Assembly: GCA_035545535.1 (NCBI GenBank)
Contig: DASZYF010000100.1
Coordinates: 1 to 22,060, forward strand
DNA: 22,060 nt
From: DASZYF01 sp035545535
GTDB lineage: Bacteria > Actinomycetota > Actinomycetes > Mycobacteriales > CAJCIY01
Reading direction: 5' to 3'
Both the position numbers and the translations under genes were made by a program. Each line of letters begins with the position of its first letter. The stretch's first letter is position 1. Below, piece by piece: positions 13,130-20,062 of the stretch. The notes below the pieces were generated by a model. It was given only the letters and a program-made list of their open reading frames with translations. It did not search any database and was not told the DNA's origin.

Positions 13130-15329
13130 CAGCCACCGGGGAGAGGCTGATCTTGCCGCGGTTGTCGATCTCGGTGATCTCGACCTGCAGCTTGGTGCCG
13201 ACCGGCGTGACGTCGTCGACGTTCTCGACGCGCTTGCCGCCCGCGAGCTGCTTCAGCTTGCTGATGTGCAGCAGGCCGTCCTTGCCCGGGGTGAGGGAGA
13301 CGAACGCGCCGAACGTCGTCGTCTTCACGACGGTGCCGAGGTAGCGCTCGCCGACCTCGGGCATCGTCGGGTTGGCGATCGCGATGATCTGCGCACGGGC
13401 CGCCTCGGCGGACGGGCCGTCGACCGCGCCGACGTAGATGGTGCCGTCGTCCTCGATCGTGATCTGCGCGCCGGTCTCGTCCTGGATCCCGTTGATGGTC
13501 TTGCCCTTGGGGCCGATGACCTCGCCGATCTTGTCGACCGGGATGTGGATGGTGAGGATGCGCGGCGCGGTCGGGGCCATCTCGTCCGGAGCGTCGATGG
13601 CCTCGTTCATCACGTCGAGGATCGTGAGACGCGCGTCGCGCGCCTGCTGCAGGGCGTCCGCCAGGACGTGCGCCGGGATGCCGTCGAGCTTGGTGTCGAG
13701 CTGCAGCGCGGTCACGAAGTCCTTGGTGCCGGCGACCTTGAAGTCCATGTCGCCGTAGGCGTCCTCCGCACCGAGGATGTCGGTGAGGGTGACGTACTCC
13801 GTCTTGCCGTCGACCTCGAGCGAGATCAGGCCCATGGCGATGCCGGCGACGGGCGCCGCGAGCGGCACACCGGCGTTGAGCAGCGACATGGTCGACGCGC
13901 AGACCGAACCCATCGACGTCGAGCCGTTCGAGCTGATGGCCTCGGACACGACGCGGATCGCGTACGGGAACTCCTCACGCGGCGGCACGACCGGCAGGAG
14001 CGCCCGCTCGGCGAGCGCGCCGTGGCCGATCTCGCGGCGCTTCGGCGAGCCGACGCGACCGGTCTCACCCGTCGAGTACGGCGGGAAGTTGTAGTTGTGC
14101 ATGTAGCGCTTGCGCGTCTCGGGGTTCAGCGTGTCGACCTGCTGCTCCATGCGCAGCATGGCGAGCGTCGTGACGTTGAGGATCTGCGTCTCGCCCCGCT
14201 CGAACAGCGAGGAGCCGTGCACGCGCGGGACGACGTCGACCTCAGCCGAGAGCCGGCGGATGTCGGCGAGACCGCGGCCGTCGATGCGGACCTTGTCACG
14301 GACGACGCGCTCCCGGACGAGCTTCTTCGTCAGCGAGCGGAACGCCGGGCCGATCTCCTTTTCGCGGCCCTCGAACTGCGCCGCGAGCTTCTCCTGGGTG
14401 GCCGCCTTGATGCGGTCCTCCTCGTTCTGACGCTCCGCCTTGCCGGCGATGGTCAGCGCCGCGGCGAGCTCGTCCTTGGCCGCGGCCGTGACGGCCTCGA
14501 GGACGTCGTCGCCGTACTCGGCGTAGAGCGGGTACTCGCGCTCGGCCTTGCCGGCGAGCTTCGCGAGCTCGGTCTGCGCCCGGCAGACCTCCTTGATGGC
14601 GGCCTTCGAGGCCTCGAGGCCGGCGGCCACGACCTCCTCGGTCGGGGCACCGACGCCCTCGCGGACGAGCCTCACGGTGGCGGTCGTGGCCTCGGCCTCG
14701 ACCATCATGATCGCGACGTCGCCGTCCTCGAGCACGCGGCCCGCGACGACCATGTCGAACGTGGCGCGCGCGAGCTCCTCGTGGTGCGGGAACGCGACCC
14801 AGTGGCCGTCGATGCACGCGACGCGGGCCGCGCCGACCGGGCCGCTGAACGGCAGGCCGGCCAGCAGCACCGAGCACGCGGCGCTGTTGATCGCGAGCAC
14901 GTCGTAGAGGTGGTCCGGCTCGAGGGAGAGGACCGTCGTGACGACCTGGACCTCGTTGCGGATGCCCTTGGCGAAGCTGGGGCGCAGCGGGCGGTCGGTG
15001 AGGCGGCAGGTGAGGATCGCGTCCTCGCTCGGCCGGCCCTCACGGCGGAAGAAGGACCCGGGGATGCGCCCGGCCGCGTACATGCGCTCCTCGACGTCGA
15101 CCGTCAGTGGGAAGAAGTCAAGGTTGTCCTTCGGGTTCTTCGAGACCGTGGTGGCGGACAGCAGCATGGTGTCGCCGTAGGTGACGACGGCGCTGCCGGC
15201 GGCCTGCTGGGCGAGACGCCCGGCCTCGAAGCGGATGACGCGGGGGCTGAAGCCCTCGGGGTTCTTCACGGTCGCGGTGGCGACGTAGGGGTTGACGCTC
15301 TCGTAGTCCGAGCTGTCACTTGCGGACAA
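13086..15329 (-). CDS. pnp: Polyribonucleotide nucleotidyltransferase (PNPase)
   Basis: A 747-residue phosphorolytic 3'-5' exoribonuclease, also able to add nucleotides. Domain order is complete: first RNase PH domain (about 25-250, with RFEAGRLAQQAAGSAVVTYGDT), helical linker, second RNase PH domain with the catalytic block TDILGAEDAYGDMDFKVAGT, KH domain (IPVDKIGEVIGPKGKTINGI) and S1 domain (GTVVKTTTFGAFVSL), ending in a Ser/Asp/Ala tail. The first in-frame start that reaches the family N-terminus is TTG at 15329, with the purine tract AAGAGAA 6 nt upstream inside a small hairpin. GTG codons further in would shorten the N-terminus. It follows rpsO by 191 nt that contain two larger hairpins. 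Confidence 0.95.
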   Translation of the reverse strand: MSASDSSDYESVNPYVATATVKNPEGFSPRVIRFEAGRLAQQAAGSAVVTYGDTMLLSATTVSKNPKDNLDFFPLTVDVEERMYAAGRIPGSFFRREGRPSEDAILTCRLTDRPLRPSFAKGIRNEVQVVTTVLSLEPDHLYDVLAINSAACSVLLAGLPFSGPVGAARVACIDGHWVAFPHHEELARATFDMVVAGRVLEDGDVAIMMVEAEATTATVRLVREGVGAPTEEVVAAGLEASKAAIKEVCRAQTELAKLAGKAEREYPLYAEYGDDVLEAVTAAAKDELAAALTIAGKAERQNEEDRIKAATQEKLAAQFEGREKEIGPAFRSLTKKLVRERVVRDKVRIDGRGLADIRRLSAEVDVVPRVHGSSLFERGETQILNVTTLAMLRMEQQVDTLNPETRKRYMHNYNFPPYSTGETGRVGSPKRREIGHGALAERALLPVVPPREEFPYAIRVVSEAISSNGSTSMGSVCASTMSLLNAGVPLAAPVAGIAMGLISLEVDGKTEYVTLTDILGAEDAYGDMDFKVAGTKDFVTALQLDTKLDGIPAHVLADALQQARDARLTILDVMNEAIDAPDEMAPTAPRILTIHIPVDKIGEVIGPKGKTINGIQDETGAQITIEDDGTIYVGAVDGPSAEAARAQIIAIANPTMPEVGERYLGTVVKTTTFGAFVSLTPGKDGLLHISKLKQLAGGKRVENVDDVTPVGTKLQVEITEIDNRGKISLSPVADDAAESTSSDSADA

Positions 15330-15330
15330 G

Positions 15331-15348
15331 GCCGATTCTCTTTTCGGC
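15331..15348 (-). promoter_or_regulatory. Hairpin presenting the pnp ribosome site in its loop
   Basis: In the transcript, GCCGA pairs with UCGGC (5 bp) and the 8-nt loop is AAAGAGAA, the only purine-rich ribosome-site candidate before the TTG start. The stem ends one base before the start codon. This could modulate pnp translation; no direct evidence. Confidence 0.4.
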
Positions 15349-15400
15349 TCAGGGCCGGCGGCTCGTCCAGGTCACGCGACGCGGCGCTCAGTCGAAGCGT

Positions 15401-15427
15401 CCGGGGCTCCGTTGCCGGGAGCTCCGG
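15401..15427 (-). promoter_or_regulatory. Hairpin in the rpsO-pnp intergenic region
   Basis: CCGG-x-GCTCC (15401-15410) pairs with GGAGC-x-CCGG (15418-15427), giving 4 + 5 bp around one mismatch with a 7-nt loop. It lies 70 nt upstream of the pnp start. In E. coli and Streptomyces the pnp leader is a double-stranded RNase III target; the equivalent position here makes this a candidate processing site. Confidence 0.4.
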
Positions 15428-15482
15428 AAGCCACCACCGAGGACCGGGTCGTACCGGCGGGACGCCGACCGGGTGGGTGGGG

Positions 15483-15513
15483 CCGGCCGGACCACCTCGT
15501 GTGACCCGGCCGG
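15483..15513 (-). terminator. Strong hairpin just after rpsO
   Basis: CCGGCCGG (15483-15490) pairs with CCGGCCGG (15506-15513), followed inward by a 2x2 internal loop, a CAC/GTG 3-bp stem and a 5-nt loop. It starts 7 nt after the rpsO stop codon. There is no T-tract, so partial termination with read-through into pnp, or RNase III processing, is as likely as full termination. Confidence 0.5.
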
Positions 15514-15520
15514 TGTGGTG

Positions 15521-15790
15521 CTAGCGGCGCAGACCGAGCTTGGCCACGAGCGCGCGGTAGCGCTCGATGTCCTTCTTGGCCACGTAGTTGAGCAGCCGGC
15601 GACGGCGACCGACGAGCAGGAGCAGGCCGCGGCGGCTGTGGTGGTCGTGCTTGTGGTACTTGAGGTGCTCGGTGAGGTCGTTGATGCGCCGGGTCAGCAG
15701 CGCGACCTGGACCTCGGGAGAGCCGGTGTCGGCGTCGGCCTTGGCGTGCTCGCCGATGATCTGCTTCTTGGTGTCGCTGGCCAAAGCCAT
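15521..15790 (-). CDS. rpsO: 30S ribosomal protein S15
   Basis: An 89-residue primary 16S rRNA-binding protein. It shows the S15 landmarks DTGSPEVQVALLTRRINDLTEH, then HKHDHHSRRGLL and the C-terminal RRRRLLNYVAKKD block. Length matches the family exactly when the start is the ATG at 15790, which has AGGAGAG 7 nt upstream; the upstream ATG at 15811 would add seven non-conserved residues and lacks a ribosome site. rpsO directly before pnp is a widely conserved arrangement. The 5' leader contains two hairpins that could serve S15 autoregulation, which is known from other bacteria. Confidence 0.97.
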   Translation of the reverse strand: MALASDTKKQIIGEHAKADADTGSPEVQVALLTRRINDLTEHLKYHKHDHHSRRGLLLLVGRRRRLLNYVAKKDIERYRALVAKLGLRR

Positions 15791-15820
15791 GCTCGTGCTC
15801 TCCTGCTGCATGAGGTGTGC

Positions 15821-15845
15821 GTCCCCGGTCTGAGTCCACGGGGAC
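15821..15845 (-). promoter_or_regulatory. rpsO leader hairpin, proximal
   Basis: GTCCCCG and CGGGGAC form a perfect 7-bp stem with an 11-nt loop, 30 nt upstream of the rpsO ATG. It may be part of an S15-responsive leader. Confidence 0.45.
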
Positions 15846-15870
15846 CGTCGATCACACTTGGTACCTGGAA

Positions 15871-15891
15871 GCGGTGGAGGGTCTCCTCCGC
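15871..15891 (-). promoter_or_regulatory. rpsO leader hairpin, distal
   Basis: In the transcript GCGG-A-GGAG pairs with CUCC-A-CCGC: 4 + 4 bp around one A-A mismatch with a 3-nt loop. It would begin at the 5' end of the message if the TAGCCT at 15899-15904 is the -10 box. Confidence 0.4.
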
Positions 15892-15898
15892 CACGGAA

Positions 15899-15904
15899 AG
15901 GCTA
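15899..15904 (-). promoter_or_regulatory. Candidate -10 box of rpsO
   Basis: TAGCCT on the minus strand, the same hexamer found before dapA and thyA. It predicts a transcript start near 15892, about 100 nt upstream of rpsO, leaving a structured leader. No -35 element is visible. Confidence 0.3.
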
Positions 15905-15915
15905 CCAAAGGCCCT

Positions 15916-15929
15916 CAGCGGCCCCGCTG
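15916..15929 (-). terminator. Short hairpin after the response-regulator gene
   Basis: CAGCG and CGCTG form a 5-bp stem with a 4-nt loop, 8 nt after the receiver-gene stop. In the transcript it is followed by AGGGCCUUU, a weak U-run. It may separate the receiver transcript from rpsO. Confidence 0.35.
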
Positions 15930-15937
15930 CGCAGTCC

Positions 15938-16303
15938 TCAGGCGGCGGAGAGGTAGGACAGGTAGCTCAGCAGCTCGTCCGGCTCGAACGGCTTGGCGAT
16001 GAAGTAGTCGACGCCCTCGGTCCAGGCCTGCCAGGCGTGGTCGTCGTCGGCCGCGGCGGTCAGCATGACCACCGGGAGCGTCGACCCACCCTCGCTGGAG
16101 CGGATGCGGGCGAGCACCTCGTGGCCGTCCAGGCCCGGCATCATCACGTCGAGGACGACGCAGTCGGGCCGGTCGGCCGCGATGGCCCGCAGGCCGGCGT
16201 AGCCGTCCTCGGCCGCGCTCGGGACGTACCCGTAGGCCTCCAGCACGTCACAGACGAGCTGACGGACGGCGGGGTCGTCATCGATGACCAGCACCTTGGA
16301 CAC
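15938..16303 (-). CDS. Stand-alone response-regulator receiver (CheY-like)
   Basis: A 121-residue single receiver domain without an output domain. The acidic pocket is D8-D9-D10 in VLVIDDDPAV, the phosphoacceptor is D52 in VVLDVMMPG, the switch threonine is T82 in VMLTAAAD, and the conserved lysine is K104 in AKPFEPDELL, so phosphorylation chemistry looks intact. It ends LLSYLSYLSAA. GTG 16303 gives a start right at the first strand; GTG 16312 would add three residues. Neither has a clear ribosome site. No histidine kinase is in the window. The position between ribF and rpsO is not part of the usual cluster. Possible partners are a remote kinase or the GAF/EAL protein, but neither is shown. 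Confidence 0.9.
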   Translation of the reverse strand: MSKVLVIDDDPAVRQLVCDVLEAYGYVPSAAEDGYAGLRAIAADRPDCVVLDVMMPGLDGHEVLARIRSSEGGSTLPVVMLTAAADDDHAWQAWTEGVDYFIAKPFEPDELLSYLSYLSAA

Positions 16304-16351
16304 GGCTGCCACGACCGAGGGATCGGCCGAAACGTCGCCGCGGTGGAATAG

Positions 16352-16361
16352 CCCGATCGGG
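16352..16361. repeat. 10-bp perfect palindrome upstream of the receiver gene
   Basis: CCCGATCGGG lies about 50 nt upstream of the receiver start in the 136-nt gap after ribF. It could be an operator half or chance in GC-rich DNA. Confidence 0.25.
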
Positions 16362-16367
16362 TGACGG

Positions 16368-16381
16368 CGCCCTTTCGGGCG
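16368..16381 (-). terminator. Hairpin between ribF and the receiver gene
   Basis: CGCCC and GGGCG enclose a 4-nt loop that reads GAAA in the transcript, a stable GNRA tetraloop. It lies 58 nt after the ribF stop and has no T-tract. It may end the ribF transcript. Confidence 0.35.
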
Positions 16382-16439
16382 AACCCGAACGGCCCTGCTG
16401 GCTGTGTCACTAGGCCTGCTCGCGGGCTCCCGGCGCCCG

Positions 16440-17378
16440 TCAGCCGAGCAGAAGGTCCCGCGTGCGCTGGACGTCGTCGGCCATCTGGTCCACCAGGGCG
16501 TCCGCGTCGTCGAACCGGAGCATCGGGCGCAACCGGTGCGAGAAGTCGATGCCCACCCGATCGCCGTAGAGGTCACCGTCGAAGTCGAGGACGTAGGCCT
16601 CGACCCGGCGCTGCCGGCCCTCGAAGGTCGGGTTCGTCCCGACCGAGATGGCGGCGGCCCGGCGCTCCCCTGCCGGCGCGAGCGGGATGAGCCAGCCCGC
16701 GTAGACGCCGTCGGCGGGTACGGCGGCGTGCGGCACCGCCCGCAGGTTGGCGGTCGGGTAGCCGAGCTCCCGGCCGCGCTGGTCGCCCCGGACGACCACG
16801 CCCTCCACCCGGTGGTCGCGGCAGAGCGCCTCGGCGGCGGCCTCGACGTCGCCCGCGGCGACCAGCTTGCGGATGAGCGTGCTCGAGTAGGCGGTCTCCC
16901 CCGCAGCCAGCACCATGGGCACCGCCTCGGCGGTGAAGCCGAACCGGGCGCCGAGGCGCTTGAGCAGCGCGACGTCGCCCGCCGCCTTGTGACCGAAGCG
17001 GAAGTTCTCGCCGACCACGACGGCCGAGGCCTGCAGCCGCTCGACCAGCACCTCGTGCACGAACGCGTCCGGCTCGAGCTGCGAGAGCGCGAGCGTGAAC
17101 GGGAGGACGAGCACGACGTCGACCCCGATGCCTTCGAGCAGCTCCGCCTTGTAGCGCGTGGTCGTGAGCTGTGCGGGGTGGGTGCCGGGCCGGACGACCT
17201 CGCTCGGGTGGGGGTCGAAGGTGATGACCACGCTGGGCAGACCCATCGCCTTGGCCTTCTCGACCGCGGTCCCGATGAGCGCCCGCTGACCACGGTGCAC
17301 GCCGTCGAACACGCCGATGGAGACGACCGACTGCCCCCACCCGGAGGGCACCTCGTCGAGCCCGCGCCAGCGCTGCAC
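16440..17378 (-). CDS. ribF: Bifunctional riboflavin kinase / FMN adenylyltransferase
   Basis: A 312-residue prokaryotic-type enzyme that makes FMN and then FAD from riboflavin. The N-terminal adenylyltransferase domain (about 1-180) has GVFDGVHRGQ (H28, Q31), VITFDPHP, VGENFRFGHKAAGD and the C-side YSSTLIR. The C-terminal kinase domain (about 185-305) has GRELGYPTANL and SVGTNPTFEG, both intact. The usual HxGH signature reads HRGQ here, so the second histidine is glutamine. The GTG at 17378 is preceded by a G-rich AGGGTGGGGG stretch that could be a ribosome site or, read as TAGGGT-N6-GTG, a leaderless promoter. It lies 39 nt after truB on the same strand. Confidence 0.95.
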   Translation of the reverse strand: MQRWRGLDEVPSGWGQSVVSIGVFDGVHRGQRALIGTAVEKAKAMGLPSVVITFDPHPSEVVRPGTHPAQLTTTRYKAELLEGIGVDVVLVLPFTLALSQLEPDAFVHEVLVERLQASAVVVGENFRFGHKAAGDVALLKRLGARFGFTAEAVPMVLAAGETAYSSTLIRKLVAAGDVEAAAEALCRDHRVEGVVVRGDQRGRELGYPTANLRAVPHAAVPADGVYAGWLIPLAPAGERRAAAISVGTNPTFEGRQRRVEAYVLDFDGDLYGDRVGIDFSHRLRPMLRFDDADALVDQMADDVQRTRDLLLG

Positions 17379-17417
17379 ACCCCCACCCTACGAACGTGGG
17401 CGGCCCCACCCGGGGGT

Positions 17418-18311
17418 TCAGGCGGGGGCGAAGACCACAAGGGGCTTGGCGACCTCGCCGTCGTCCTGCACCAGCGCGAGCACGTCGCCCGTCGCCGCGT
17501 CGAACGCGCCGACGGCGCCGGTGCGGCCGGTCGCGGCGATCGGGCGCCCGTGGCGGAGGTCGCGCGTGGTGTCGGCGTCGAGGTCGACGCGCGGGAAGCA
17601 GCGCGCCACCGCATCGGCGAGCGACACGACGGTGAACGCCTGCTCCAGGGCGTCCACCGTGCGGGCCTCGTCGACGGTGAACGACCCGCTGCGGGTGCGG
17701 CGCAGTGACGTGAGGTGCGCACCCACGCCGAGCGAAGCGCCGAGATCGCGGGCCAGCGCCCGGATGTAGGTGCCGGTGGTGCAGCTGACCCGCACATCGA
17801 GCTCGTCGCCGCGTCGCGCGAGCACGTCGAACGCGCTGACCGTCACGGGGCGGGCCGCGAGCGCGACGTCCTCGCCGGCGCGGACGCGTGCGTAGGAGCG
17901 CACTCCCCCGACCTTGATGGCCGACACGGTGCTCGGCACCTGTTCGATGTCACCGGTGAGGGCGGCGATCCCCGCGGCGATGTCCTCGTCGGTGACGTGC
18001 GCGGCGGCGACGGTGCTGACGACCTCGCCGTCGGCGTCGTCGGAGACCGTCGTGACGCCGAGCCGGATGGTCGCCTCGTAGGTCTTGTCGTGGGCCGCGA
18101 GGTGACCGAGCAGACGGGTTGCGCGGTTCACCCCGATGATGAGCACGCCGGTCGCCATCGGGTCGAGCGTGCCTGCGTGGCCGACGCGGCGGGTGCCCGC
18201 GATCCGCCGCACCTTCGCGACGACGTCGTGCGACGTCCGGCCCGCGGGCTTGTCGACGACCACGATCCCGTCCACGGGCACATCGACGGGCACAGTCACG
18301 GGCACGGTCAC
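17418..18311 (-). CDS. truB: tRNA pseudouridine-55 synthase
   Basis: A 297-residue pseudouridine synthase that modifies U55 in the T-loop of tRNAs. Signature blocks are GIVVVDKPAGRTSHDVV, GHAGTLDPMATGVL with the catalytic aspartate at D50, YEATIRLG, and SCTTGTYIRALARDLG. A C-terminal extension of the actinobacterial type follows. The GTG at 18311 overlaps the nrnA stop in GTGA. The N-terminal codons are an imperfect 12-nt repeat (VTVPVTVPVDVPVDG) that supplies several alternative GTG starts at 6-nt intervals, so the exact start is uncertain by up to about 12 residues. Confidence 0.93.
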   Translation of the reverse strand: MTVPVTVPVDVPVDGIVVVDKPAGRTSHDVVAKVRRIAGTRRVGHAGTLDPMATGVLIIGVNRATRLLGHLAAHDKTYEATIRLGVTTVSDDADGEVVSTVAAAHVTDEDIAAGIAALTGDIEQVPSTVSAIKVGGVRSYARVRAGEDVALAARPVTVSAFDVLARRGDELDVRVSCTTGTYIRALARDLGASLGVGAHLTSLRRTRSGSFTVDEARTVDALEQAFTVVSLADAVARCFPRVDLDADTTRDLRHGRPIAATGRTGAVGAFDAATGDVLALVQDDGEVAKPLVVFAPA

Positions 18312-19279
18312 GGCAGCTGTGCGCGCACGAGCGCGACGGCCTCCTCCGGCGTCGCGACGTGCGCGGTGAAGCCGGCCGCGAGCTTGTGCCCGCCGCCGCC
18401 GAGCGCGACCGCGACGGCGCCGACGTCGGTGGCGCCGCGCGAGCGCATCGACACCGACCACTGGCCCGGAGCGACGCCCTTGCACACGACGGCGACGTCG
18501 ACCTCGGCCGCGGTGCGGATGACGTCGATGACGCCTTCGATCGACGCGATGGGCAGCCCGAGCCGGGTGCGCTCCTCGTAGCCCACCGACGTCCAGATGA
18601 CGCCGTCCTCGAGGCACGCACGGGCGACCGCCGTGCCGAGCAGCTTCACGCCCGCGAACGTCGCCGTGTCGAACAGCTCGCGCCCGACGGCGACCGGGTC
18701 CGCGCCCGCTTCGAGCAGCTCCGCGGCGAGGCGGTGCACGTCGGGCGTGGTGGCGGCGAACCGGAACGAGCCGGTGTCGGTGACGAGCCCCGCGTAGAGG
18801 CACGTCGCGATGTCGGCGTCGAGGTCGGCGAGCCCGTGCACCAGCTGCGCGACGACGACCGTCGTCGAGGCCGCCGTGATGTCGATGAGGTTCACGGTGC
18901 CGAACCGGGTGTTGGTGGCGTGGTGGTCGACCACGAGGACGGCGTCGGCCCGCTCGAGCAGCGGCAGGAGCGGGCCGAGGCGGTCGGCGCTGCCGGTGTC
19001 GGTGGTGACGACCAGTGCGGGCGTGGGGCCGGAGAGGACCGTGGAGGGCTCCGCCAGCAGGTCGTGGCCGGGCAGGAACGCGAGCGCGTCGGGCACGTGC
19101 CAGGCCGGGTCGTCGGTGCCGAACGACACGACGACCTCGCGGCCGCGGGAGCGCAGCGCGAGCCCGAGGGCGAGGGCCGAGCCCAGCGCGTCCGCGTCGG
19201 GGTTGATGTGGCAGGCGACGACGCACCGGCCGTTGTCGCTGAGCAGGTCGCGCGCCGACTCCCAGGCGTCTGCGGTCAC
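18308..19279 (-). CDS. nrnA: DHH/DHHA1 phosphoesterase, NrnA-like oligoribonuclease / pAp phosphatase
   Basis: A 323-residue metal-dependent phosphoesterase. The DHH domain carries CHINPDADALGSA near the N-terminus, VTTDTG, and VVDHHATN. The DHHA1 domain carries GGGGHKLAAGF near the C-terminus. NrnA homologues degrade nano-RNAs and dephosphorylate pAp, and the gene's place between rbfA and truB is standard in actinobacteria. In mycobacteria related enzymes also hydrolyse linear c-di-nucleotides, a possible but unproven link to the EAL protein here. GTG 19279 overlaps the rbfA stop in GTGA and its stop overlaps truB likewise. Confidence 0.92.
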   Translation of the reverse strand: MTADAWESARDLLSDNGRCVVACHINPDADALGSALALGLALRSRGREVVVSFGTDDPAWHVPDALAFLPGHDLLAEPSTVLSGPTPALVVTTDTGSADRLGPLLPLLERADAVLVVDHHATNTRFGTVNLIDITAASTTVVVAQLVHGLADLDADIATCLYAGLVTDTGSFRFAATTPDVHRLAAELLEAGADPVAVGRELFDTATFAGVKLLGTAVARACLEDGVIWTSVGYEERTRLGLPIASIEGVIDVIRTAAEVDVAVVCKGVAPGQWSVSMRSRGATDVGAVAVALGGGGHKLAAGFTAHVATPEEAVALVRAQLP

Positions 19280-19725
19280 TGCTCGGTGTCCGCCTCGTCG
19301 GCCGGGAGGTCGTCGTGCCTGTACGGGTCGGCATCGCCGGCGTAGGTCGCGCCGACGCGGGCCGCCGCGAGCTGCGCGTCGGCTTCGTGGGCGGTCGCGA
19401 GCAGGTCCTCGACGTCGCGCGCGACGCCGGGCACCACGTCGGCGACGAAGGTGATGGACGGCGTGTGGCGGATGCCGGTCTGCTTGCCGACCGCGGCCCG
19501 CACGACGCCCGTCGCCGAGGCCAGCGCCGCGGCCGACTCCGCCACCTGGGCCTCGTCCCCGAGGACCGTGTAGAAGACCGTCGCCTCGCGGAGGTCGGGC
19601 GTCACGCGAGCGTCGGTGACGGTGACCATGCCGAGGCGCGGGTCCTTCACCTGCAGCTCGAGGGTCGCGGCCACGATCTCGCGGATGCGCACGGCGAGCC
19701 GGCGCGCACGGGCCACGTCGACCAT
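19276..19725 (-). CDS. rbfA: Ribosome-binding factor A
   Basis: A 149-residue 30S maturation factor with the KH-like core: RRLAVRIREIVAATL at the start, VKDPRLGMVTVTDARVTPDL and then GIRHTPSITFVAD. The C-terminal tail is acidic (DDLPADEADTEQ), as in other actinobacterial RbfA. ATG 19725 shares one base with the DUF503 stop (TGATG), and the stop overlaps nrnA in GTGA. It is co-transcribed with infB and neighbours and works with IF2 and 16S rRNA processing. Confidence 0.95.
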   Translation of the reverse strand: MVDVARARRLAVRIREIVAATLELQVKDPRLGMVTVTDARVTPDLREATVFYTVLGDEAQVAESAAALASATGVVRAAVGKQTGIRHTPSITFVADVVPGVARDVEDLLATAHEADAQLAAARVGATYAGDADPYRHDDLPADEADTEQ

Positions 19726-20021
19726 CAGTCGTCCTCCTCGTTCCAGTACTGCTGTCGCGCGGACAGCAGCTCGAGCTCGGGCCGCGCCGCGACCAGGCGC
19801 TCGCAGGCGTCGAGCACGTCGACGCAGTGCGCGCGGTCGGCCGCCACGACGGACACCCCCACGAGGGCCCGGCGGTGCCGGTCGAGATGACCGGCCTCCG
19901 CCGCGGCGACCTCGTGCTTGCGACGCAGCTCCGCGACCACGGGGCGCACGATGCTGCGCTTCTCCTTCAGCGAGTGCACGTCACCGAGGAGCAGGTCGAG
20001 TGACAGCGCGCCGATCCACAC
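19725..20021 (-). CDS. DUF503 family protein (YlxP-like)
   Basis: A 98-residue protein with the DUF503 pattern: WIGALSLDLLLGDVHSLKEKR, VVAELRRKHEVAAAE and a later VSVVAADRAHCVDVLDACERLV. Placement between infB and rbfA matches ylxP of Bacillus and many actinobacteria. YlxP has been linked to ribosome assembly, but its biochemistry is unsettled. GTG 20021 has GGAGAGGGG upstream; 41 nt separate it from the infB stop. Confidence 0.9.
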   Translation of the reverse strand: MWIGALSLDLLLGDVHSLKEKRSIVRPVVAELRRKHEVAAAEAGHLDRHRRALVGVSVVAADRAHCVDVLDACERLVAARPELELLSARQQYWNEEDD

Positions 20022-20062
20022 CGCCCGCCCCTCTCCTGTTCGTGGTGGGTGCGACCGTCCGA

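Noticed and set aside
15791..15811. An upstream ATG for rpsO adding seven residues
   Set aside because: The extension is not part of the S15 family and the AGGAGAG ribosome site lies within it, correctly spaced for the ATG at 15790.
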